Source: DASQUK01 sp963756425 (GTDB lineage Bacteria > Actinomycetota > Acidimicrobiia > Acidimicrobiales > VFJN01). From it: a DNA stretch of 64,000 nucleotides. The position numbers and the translations under genes are program-made. The DNA lies in assembly GCA_963756425.1 (NCBI GenBank), contig CAVWNW010000001.1, forward strand, positions 186,001 to 250,000, given 5' to 3'. A model generated the notes under the pieces. That model saw only the letters and a program-made list of their open reading frames with translations, did not search any database and was not told where the DNA came from. Numbering within the stretch: the stretch's first letter is position 1; every line of letters starts with the position of its first letter. Positions 1-5,878 of this stretch are shown here, piece by piece.

Positions 1-1141
1 CGAAGAGATTGCCGTAGCGCTCGCGGATGGAGCCCTCGCCGAGCCGGTGCATGGCCTCGGAGAAGTCGAGGTAGACGCCGTTGCGCAATGGCCCCACGCC
101 CCGTCCCTGGTCGATGATCGCCTTGGCGTTGCGGGAGGCGACGTCGCGCGGGACGAGGTTGCCGAAGCTGGGGTACTTGCGCTCGAGGTAGTAGTCGCGG
201 TCGGGCTCCGGGATGCGGTCGGGCGACCGGGTGTCGTCAGGGTCAACGGGAACCCAGATCCGCCCGTCGTTGCGCAGCGACTCGGACATCAGCGTGAGCT
301 TGGACTGGAACTCGTCGTTGGCCGGGATGCACGTGGGGTGGATCTGCGTGAAGCAGGGGTTGGCGAACAACGCCCCCCGCCGGTGAGCCCGCCAGATGGC
401 GGTGGCGTTGGAGTACTTGGCGTTGGTCGACAGGTAGAAGACATTCCCGTAACCACCGGTGCAGAGCAGCACCGCGTGCGCCGAGTGCGACCTGACCTGC
501 CCGGTGACCATGTCGCGCACGACGATCCCGACGGCCCGTCCGTCTCGCACCACCAGGTCGAGCATCTCGCTGCGCGTGTGCAGCCTCACCGTGCCGAGTC
601 GGACCTGGTGCATCATCTGCTGGTACGCACCGAGCAGGAGCTGCTGGCCCGTCTGGCCCCGCGCGTAGAACGTCCGCGAGACCTGTGCGCCGCCGAAGCT
701 CCGGTTGTCGAGCAGCCCGCCATACTCCCGGGCGAAGGGCACGCCCTGCGCCACGCACTGGTCGATGATGTCGACCGACAACTCGGCCAGCCGGTACACG
801 TTGGACTCGCGGCTGCGGAAGTCGCCGCCCTTGATCGTGTCGTAGAAGAGGCGCTCGATCGAGTCGCCGTCGCCCTTGTAGTTCTTGGCGGCGTTGATGC
901 CGCCCTGGGCGGCAATCGAGTGCGCCCGGCGCGGCGTGTCGTGGTACGTGAAGACGTCGACGTTGTATCCCTGCTCACCGAGTGTTGCCGCCGCCGACGC
1001 GCCCGCCAGGCCGCTTCCGACGATGATCACGTGGAACCGGCGCCGGTTGTGGGGCGCCACCAGCTTCATGTCGAACCGGTGGTGGGTCCAGCGGTCCTCG
1101 ATCGGGCCCTCGGGCCCGTGGCTGTTGAGGTCCCCGATCAC
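1..1141 (-). CDS. sdhA: Succinate dehydrogenase/fumarate reductase flavoprotein subunit (partial, C-terminus off the window)
   Basis: This is the catalytic flavoprotein of complex II, which oxidises succinate to fumarate on the cytoplasmic face of the membrane and passes electrons to the SdhB iron-sulfur subunit. Reading the minus strand from a GTG at 1141 gives about 380 residues before the window ends. A dinucleotide-binding motif (VGSGLAGASAAATLG, about residues 41-55) is followed by the HSIAAQGGINAA segment, whose His (about residue 74) is the usual covalent FAD attachment site. A succinate-binding region (FTQIHPTCIP) lies further on. The GTG start overlaps the sdhC stop by four bases (GTGA), so the two genes are translationally coupled. 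sdhB is expected just beyond the left edge. Confidence 0.95.
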   Translation of the reverse strand, partial: MIGDLNSHGPEGPIEDRWTHHRFDMKLVAPHNRRRFHVIIVGSGLAGASAAATLGEQGYNVDVFTYHDTPRRAHSIAAQGGINAAKNYKGDGDSIERLFYDTIKGGDFRSRESNVYRLAELSVDIIDQCVAQGVPFAREYGGLLDNRSFGGAQVSRTFYARGQTGQQLLLGAYQQMMHQVRLGTVRLHTRSEMLDLVVRDGRAVGIVVRDMVTGQVRSHSAHAVLLCTGGYGNVFYLSTNAKYSNATAIWRAHRRGALFANPCFTQIHPTCIPANDEFQSKLTLMSESLRNDGRIWVPVDPDDTRSPDRIPEPDRDYYLERKYPSFGNLVPRDVASRNAKAIIDQGRGVGPLRNGVYLDFSEAMHRLGEGSIRERYGNLF

Positions 1142-1956
1142 GGGGAACCCTCCTGGGCATACAGCTCGCAGGTCTCGATGGTGTCACCCGACACCCGGCA
1201 GTCGGGGTTGTCGTCGGCGCTGATCGCGCCCGTCAACACGGCGATGGGGAAGCTGAGGTTGCCGAGCATCACGACGCCGGCGAACGTCGCGGCGAAGGAC
1301 CGGCGCCACGAGTTCCACTTGGGGTTGTTGAGCCCCAGGCTCTGGAACATCGACCACCCCCCGTGGAACAGATGGATGCCCAGGGCGACGTTGGCGACGA
1401 TGTAGATGGCCGAGCTCCACGGCCGCTCGAAGCTGGCGACCAGGTTGCGGTAGACGTCGCCCCGCACGAACCCGGGGTTGGCCGGCCCCCAGGTCAGGTC
1501 GGAGAGGTGCCAGATGAGGAACAGCAGGATCACAACGCCGGTCCAGCGCATGGAGCGGCTGGCGGCGTTGGCCGCCTGCCAATCCCGCGGGGCCACGTAA
1601 CGCCCCTCGGCGTGGGCCCGCCGGTTCATGAGCGTGAGGCTGGCGGCGGCGTGGATGTGGAACACGAACGCGACGATCAGCCCGATCCGGAGCAGCCACA
1701 GGGTCCACGTGCGGGGGAGGATGGGCACCAGCAGCTCGCGCAGGAACTCGCTGTAGTGGTTGAGGTCCTCGGCGCCGAAGTACAGCTTGAGGTTCCCGAA
1801 CATGTGGGCGAACACGTAGGCCATGAGCCCGATGCCCGTGAGCGCCATCACCCACTTCTTGCCGACCGCCGAGCGGTAGAACTCGACCGGCCATGGCGCC
1901 GGTCGGCGGGGCCGGCGGTTCACCGGGCCGACTGGTGGCCGCTCCATCGTCTGCAT
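1138..1956 (-). CDS. sdhC: Succinate dehydrogenase cytochrome b subunit (b558 type)
   Basis: This membrane anchor of complex II carries haem and the quinone site. The 272-residue protein has about five hydrophobic segments, as in the Bacillus-type cytochrome b558 family, and conserved histidines in FAHMFGN, FHIHAA, LIWHLSDL and HLFHGGWSMFQ, the expected haem ligands. Starts are possible at GTG 1980, ATG 1956 and ATG 1947. ATG 1956 is chosen because a GGAGG lies about 12 bases upstream, although the spacing is a little long. The gene heads the sdhC-sdhA operon. The intergenic region to 2198 is shared with a divergent lipoprotein gene and contains a strong palindrome at 2101-2122. Confidence 0.93.
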   Translation of the reverse strand: MQTMERPPVGPVNRRPRRPAPWPVEFYRSAVGKKWVMALTGIGLMAYVFAHMFGNLKLYFGAEDLNHYSEFLRELLVPILPRTWTLWLLRIGLIVAFVFHIHAAASLTLMNRRAHAEGRYVAPRDWQAANAASRSMRWTGVVILLFLIWHLSDLTWGPANPGFVRGDVYRNLVASFERPWSSAIYIVANVALGIHLFHGGWSMFQSLGLNNPKWNSWRRSFAATFAGVVMLGNLSFPIAVLTGAISADDNPDCRVSGDTIETCELYAQEGSP

Positions 1957-2100
1957 TGCTCGATCAAGCCTCCGGGACACGCCTGAACATGCCTGAACCG
2001 AATCTGGCGTGACCGTACTCCCCCCACTTTGGCCGATGGCAATTGCCGTTCCTCAACGCCGCGGGCGATTGGCCGCGTGACATTCGTCAGTGACAAACGG

Positions 2101-2122
2101 CACCTGACGGCTGCGTCAGGTG
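2101..2122. promoter_or_regulatory. 22-bp palindrome upstream of lipoprotein gene 1 (candidate operator)
   Basis: Perfect inverted repeat CACCTGAC-6 nt-GTCAGGTG, with further TGAC motifs just before and after it. The same 22 bases recur at 2944-2965, at almost the same distance (about 75-76 bp) from the second lipoprotein start. Conservation in both copies suggests a shared operator or RNA hairpin in the 5' leader. The regulator is unknown. Confidence 0.5.
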
Positions 2123-2377
2123 TGACGGAACGGTCGGGCCGGGCGGCGCATCGTCGGGTTGTCGGGTGGCGGTCACCCGGCACGAGGAGGACCGACCATG
2201 TCGAACTTCAGCAAGCGGGCACTGCGATGGGCGGCACCGGTCGCCCTCGTGGGAGCCCTTGGACTCGCCGCATGCGGCAATGGCAATGACACGGAGGCTG
2301 TCAGGGTTGCGGCTCCGAGCGCCGCCGGTCTCGGCAGCGACCAGCACCTGACCAACCAGGCCGAGGAGCTGGCTCGG
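2101..2377 (+). repeat. Long direct repeat, copy 1 (leader plus first third of lipoprotein gene)
   Basis: The sequence from the palindrome through the start of the coding repeat region is about 95 percent identical by eye to 2944-3219. The match includes non-coding leader and third codon positions. It contains a second small hairpin (CGGGTG-GCGGT-CACCCG, 2163-2179) immediately before the ribosome binding site. This indicates a recent tandem duplication or gene conversion. Confidence 0.8.
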
Positions 2378-2821
2378 GTGTCGGTGGTCGCCGGCAGCGA
2401 CCAGCACCTCAGCAACAAGGCCGCGGAGCTCGCTCAGGAGCAGCGGGCGTTCCGGGCCGCCAGCGTCGGCAGCGATCAGCACCTGAACAACAAGGCCGCC
2501 GAGCTCGCCAGCCAGCGGGCGAACCGGGCCGCATCCGCCAGGCTGACCGGCCAGGCCGAGCAGCTGCAGCGTACGCAAGCGGCGCGGCTCGCGGCACAGG
2601 CCGAGCAGTACGAGCGCTCGGCGCAGCTCGAGGGCCAGGCCAAGACGTACAGCAGCACGGACGTGCCCACCAACTCCGACGCCAACCTGCCGGACGCGTT
2701 CGTGGCCGGCAACCGGGCCGCTCAGGCGGCTCTGGCCGACGGGTACGTGGGGCTGCAGCAGGACCGGGCCGACAGCCACCGTCAGATCCTGCCCGGCTGG
2801 CACCACGTGCCGACGCAGTAG
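2198..2821 (+). CDS. Repeat-containing lipoprotein, paralogue 1
   Basis: I do not recognise this family. The 207-residue product begins with a lipoprotein signal peptide: a short basic N-terminus, a hydrophobic core and the lipobox LAAC with Cys at residue 26. It should therefore be lipid-anchored outside the membrane. The mature part is Ala/Gln/Glu-rich, almost certainly helical, and built on repeats of the type GSDQHLxNKAAELA, seen three times between about residues 45 and 110, followed by Gln-rich AQAEQY units. The C-terminus ends LPGWHHVPTQ, and a matching LPGxHHVP tail occurs in the downstream paralogue. ATG 2198 is chosen for its GAGGAGG ribosome binding site. The gene is followed by a hairpin terminator at 2849-2877. 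Function unknown. Confidence 0.75.
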   Translation: MSNFSKRALRWAAPVALVGALGLAACGNGNDTEAVRVAAPSAAGLGSDQHLTNQAEELARVSVVAGSDQHLSNKAAELAQEQRAFRAASVGSDQHLNNKAAELASQRANRAASARLTGQAEQLQRTQAARLAAQAEQYERSAQLEGQAKTYSSTDVPTNSDANLPDAFVAGNRAAQAALADGYVGLQQDRADSHRQILPGWHHVPTQ

Positions 2822-2848
2822 GGCAGCGAGCCCCGGCTCTAGGCGTTC

Positions 2849-2877
2849 GACCGCCCGGCCACTCCGGCCGGGCGGTC
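2849..2877. terminator. Hairpin terminator after lipoprotein gene 1
   Basis: A perfect 12-bp stem (GACCGCCCGGCC / GGCCGGGCGGTC) with a 5-nt loop, 27 bases after the stop codon. There is no T tract, which is common in high-GC actinobacteria. The same stem sequence, nearly unchanged, also occurs inside the GH2 gene around 3852-3880. Confidence 0.6.
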
Positions 2878-2943
2878 ACGCGCGCGTGGTCGCCGCCGGC
2901 GAGGCACGCGCGATCGGCGCTGATTGCGTCGGGTGACGAAGGA

Positions 2944-2965
2944 CACCTGACGGCTGCGTCAGGTG
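2944..2965. promoter_or_regulatory. 22-bp palindrome upstream of lipoprotein gene 2 (candidate operator)
   Basis: Second, identical copy of the CACCTGAC-6 nt-GTCAGGTG inverted repeat, placed about 75 bp before the start codon of the paralogous lipoprotein gene. Confidence 0.5.
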
Positions 2966-3219
2966 TGACGGAACGGTTGGGCCGGGCGGCGCATCGTCGG
3001 GTTGTCGGGTGGCGGTCACCCGGCAAGGAGGACGGACCAATGTCGTACTTCAGCAAGCGGGCACTGCGTTGGGCGGCACCGGTCGCCCTCGTGGGAGCCC
3101 TTGGACTCGCCGCATGCGGCAATGGCGATGACACGGAGGCTGTCAGGGTTGCGGCTCCGAGCGCCGCTGGTGTTGGCAGCGATCAGCACCTCGCCAACCA
3201 GGCCCAGGAGCTGGCTCGG
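2944..3219 (+). repeat. Long direct repeat, copy 2
   Basis: Copy of 2101-2377, carrying the palindrome, the hairpin next to the ribosome binding site, the signal peptide and the first repeat unit. Only scattered substitutions and a small indel near the ribosome binding site separate the two copies. Confidence 0.8.
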
Positions 3220-3678
3220 GCGTCGGCGTCGGCCAGCGTCGGCAGCGACCAGCGCTTCAGCAACCAGGCCGCCGAGCTGGCCAACCAACAGCGGGCGTAC
3301 CAGGCCGCCAGCGACAGGCTCACGGCACAGGCCGAGCAGTACCAGCGTTCGAGCTCGGTTGCGGCCGGCAACCAGGCCGCCGAGCTGGCCAACCAACAGC
3401 GGGCGTACCAGGCCGCCAGCGACAGGCTCACGGCACAGGCCGAGCAGTACCAGCGTTCGAGCTCGGTTGCGGCCAGCAACCGGGCCGCCCAGATGGCCCA
3501 GGCCGAGTCGTACGTGGAGCAGCAGCTGGATCGGGCCGAGAGCAGCCAGGCTGTCCAGATGACCAAGACCCCGGCGTACGTGCGGTGGCTCGAGGATCGG
3601 GCGGAGAGCAACTCGAGCGCCGACGATCCCTACGACGACGACTTCCTGCCCGGCAGCCATCACGTGCCGGTGCGGTGA
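3040..3678 (+). CDS. Repeat-containing lipoprotein, paralogue 2
   Basis: Paralogue of the gene at 2198. It has the same signal peptide and lipobox Cys26 and a nearly identical first 45 residues. The 212-residue product then diverges. It keeps two GSDQ-type repeats and carries a perfect tandem duplication of 36 residues (NQAAELANQQRAYQAASDRL onward, ending SSSVAAG), encoded by two identical 108-bp units. The tail is Asp-rich and ends LPGSHHVPVR. The helical, Ala/Gln-rich composition suggests a coiled-coil or fibrous surface protein, but no function can be assigned. ATG 3040 follows a GGAGGA ribosome binding site. The gene converges on the GH2 gene with only four bases between their stop codons. 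Confidence 0.75.
   Translation: MSYFSKRALRWAAPVALVGALGLAACGNGDDTEAVRVAAPSAAGVGSDQHLANQAQELARASASASVGSDQRFSNQAAELANQQRAYQAASDRLTAQAEQYQRSSSVAAGNQAAELANQQRAYQAASDRLTAQAEQYQRSSSVAASNRAAQMAQAESYVEQQLDRAESSQAVQMTKTPAYVRWLEDRAESNSSADDPYDDDFLPGSHHVPVR
3261..3476 (+). repeat. Perfect 108-bp tandem repeat (two units) inside lipoprotein gene 2
   Basis: Units run from about 3261 to 3368 and from 3369 to 3476 and look identical at every base, including synonymous positions. The repeat is in frame (36 codons). The identity implies very recent expansion and a potentially length-variable protein. Confidence 0.85.
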
Positions 3679-3682
3679 GACT

Positions 3683-5866
3683 TCAGTCGGCGATCGTCGA
3701 TCGATAGTGGTTGACGATCACATCCCGGCGGGAGAGGTGGAGCCCGAGGTCGAGGCGGAGCGGGCCGTCGGCCTCGGGCACCACCGCTTGTAGGGTCCCG
3801 ACCCGGACGCAGGAGTCGGCCGGGACATCGCCCGCCCAGCGCCAGTCATGACGACCGCCCGGCCATTCCAGCCGGGCGGTGACGCGTGCATCGTCGACCG
3901 CGACGCGCAGGTCCGAGACGACGTGCACGTCGAGCGCCAGGGCGTCTCCAGGCGACACCGTCGACGGCAGGCGGTCGGCCACGACGATCACGGGCCGGCA
4001 CGCGTCGCGCAGGGCCGCGTAGCCGAGCTTCGGTCGGCGCTCGTGGTCGAGGACCGACCACGTGACCCCAGGGTGACCGTCGGCCAGGCAGAACTGCGCG
4101 AAGCCGCCGGTGGGGCGGTATTTGAGCCGCCGCAGCACCTCGACGTGGCGTCGGATCAGCTCGGCCTGGTATCGCTGGGTTGCCGTGCGCCAGTCGTCGA
4201 AGCTGGCGAACTCGGCCGGCGGCACGTAGCGGTCGAACCGTGCCTTCTGGAGGTTGTGGCGGTCGCGCAGCCGGGCCCAGTCGAGGTCGGGCCAGCGCTG
4301 GGGCTCGCAGAATGCGGCGCCGTCGCCGCTGTCGTCCGCCGCCGGCACGGCCTGAGCGCCGAACTCGCTCACGAAACGCACCATGCGGGGCAGGGTCCGG
4401 GCGAAGCCGGGCAGATCGCGCTCGCCGCCCCAGTACCACCCGAAGTAGAGGTGGCTGTCGGTGCCGTCGAGCTGGGGTAGATGCGGCGCCACGCCGGAAT
4501 GGGCAACGACCGGACGGGTTCCGTCGGCCTTCTCCAGCGCCCGCTTGATCGACGCGTCGAGCACGGTCTTGTTCCACGTGGGGAGCTGCTGGGCGCGGAC
4601 CATCCGAAGGGCGGTCCGCCGCAGGGCCCCGCGGTCGCCGTTGGCGACGGCCTCGGTGTCGAGGGCCATGGGCTCGTTGTGACCGCACCACAGGGCGATC
4701 GATGGATGGTGGCCCAGGAGGTCGACGGCCGCGCGTGCCTGGCGCACCGCCGGGCGGCGCACGCCCGCGGCGTAGCCCCACTGGAGGGGCATGTCCTGCC
4801 ACAGCAGCAGCCCCCGCTCGTCGGCGGCGTCATACAGCTCGGGACGCGAGACGTGAGCGTGCACCCGGAGCAGGTCGAGCCCCGCGTCGAGCGCCCATCC
4901 GACGTCGCCGCGCAGCTCGTCGGGCGACGCCTCCGCCAGGGCCATACGGGTCGGCCCCTGGTTGGCGCCTTTGAGGAACAGCCGCTCGCCGTTCACCGAG
5001 CACGTCCAGTTCCGCATCCGAACCGACCGGAGCCCGGTGCGCAGGCGGCGGACGTCGCTCCGGGTTCTTGCCGCGGAACTGGTGGTCCGGGCCACCGATT
5101 CCGCGGCGGGAACGTCGACGACGACGGTCACGTCGTGGAGGACAGCGTCGCCCAGCGCCATCGGCCACCACAGGTCGGGCCGCTCGACCGTGACGGTCCA
5201 CTCCAGCTCGTTGACACCCGCGGCGAGCGGTTGGGTCTGCTCGTGATCGAGGGCGCCCAGCTCGGTGCGCACGCACACTGTCCGACGGGCGTCGCTGTCC
5301 AGGGTCGCCCGGAAGGCGACGACCGCCCGGCCGGGCGTGGCCTCCCGGCACAGGACCCGCAGGCGGGAGATCCGGACCGGTCCGGTCTCGCCGACGCGGA
5401 CCGGCCGCCAGATGCCGCCAGGGTTCCACGCTGGGTCGAGGCAGTCCCAGTGCTGGAAGACGCCGGTGAGGTTGCGCTTGGCGGTCTTGGCGCGCTCGGC
5501 CGCACACGTCACCTCCACCGCCAGCACGTGCTCGCGCCGGTCACGCAGCTGCTCGGTGACCTCGAACGTGTGGGGCACGAAGTAGCCCTCGGTGTCGCCG
5601 AGATAGCCGCCGTCGAGCCACACGTCGCCCTGGTAGAAGAGTCCCTCGAGGGTCAGCCAGCGCCGGCGGCCCTCGCCGGGGCGGTCGGTCCCGAACCGGC
5701 AGCGGTGCAACAGCGGGCCGTCGCTGTCCGCGAACGCCGCCGTCGACCGCCAGTGTCCCGGCACCGTGATCGGCTCCCAGGCGCCGTCGTCGAAGTCCGC
5801 ACCCTGGTAGACGCGCCGCAGGTCGTCGTCGGCGATCGCGGCGCGCCAGCCGTCGCTCAGGTGCAT
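3683..5866 (-). CDS. Glycoside hydrolase family 2 protein (beta-galactosidase/beta-mannosidase-like)
   Basis: A predicted exo-glycosidase of 727 residues in the usual GH2 order: N-terminal jelly-roll sugar-binding domain (about 1-160), immunoglobulin-like domain (about 165-275) and TIM barrel (about 280-620). The barrel shows the acid/base motif GHNEP with Glu398 and the nucleophile motif SEFGAQ with Glu501, so it should be active. No signal peptide is visible, so the enzyme is probably cytoplasmic. Substrate cannot be told from sequence; the LFLKGAN and LLLWQDMP segments are common to mannosidase- and glucuronidase-type members. The ATG at 5866 lies 12 bases after the stop of the P-type ATPase gene on the same strand, so the two may be co-transcribed. 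Confidence 0.88.
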   Translation of the reverse strand: MHLSDGWRAAIADDDLRRVYQGADFDDGAWEPITVPGHWRSTAAFADSDGPLLHRCRFGTDRPGEGRRRWLTLEGLFYQGDVWLDGGYLGDTEGYFVPHTFEVTEQLRDRREHVLAVEVTCAAERAKTAKRNLTGVFQHWDCLDPAWNPGGIWRPVRVGETGPVRISRLRVLCREATPGRAVVAFRATLDSDARRTVCVRTELGALDHEQTQPLAAGVNELEWTVTVERPDLWWPMALGDAVLHDVTVVVDVPAAESVARTTSSAARTRSDVRRLRTGLRSVRMRNWTCSVNGERLFLKGANQGPTRMALAEASPDELRGDVGWALDAGLDLLRVHAHVSRPELYDAADERGLLLWQDMPLQWGYAAGVRRPAVRQARAAVDLLGHHPSIALWCGHNEPMALDTEAVANGDRGALRRTALRMVRAQQLPTWNKTVLDASIKRALEKADGTRPVVAHSGVAPHLPQLDGTDSHLYFGWYWGGERDLPGFARTLPRMVRFVSEFGAQAVPAADDSGDGAAFCEPQRWPDLDWARLRDRHNLQKARFDRYVPPAEFASFDDWRTATQRYQAELIRRHVEVLRRLKYRPTGGFAQFCLADGHPGVTWSVLDHERRPKLGYAALRDACRPVIVVADRLPSTVSPGDALALDVHVVSDLRVAVDDARVTARLEWPGGRHDWRWAGDVPADSCVRVGTLQAVVPEADGPLRLDLGLHLSRRDVIVNHYRSTIAD

Positions 5867-5878
5867 GGTGGGGCGAGG

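Noticed and set aside
47..1405. Long plus-strand open frame across the sdhA/sdhC region
   Set aside because: It is the complement shadow of sdhA and sdhC; its translation has no protein-like motifs.
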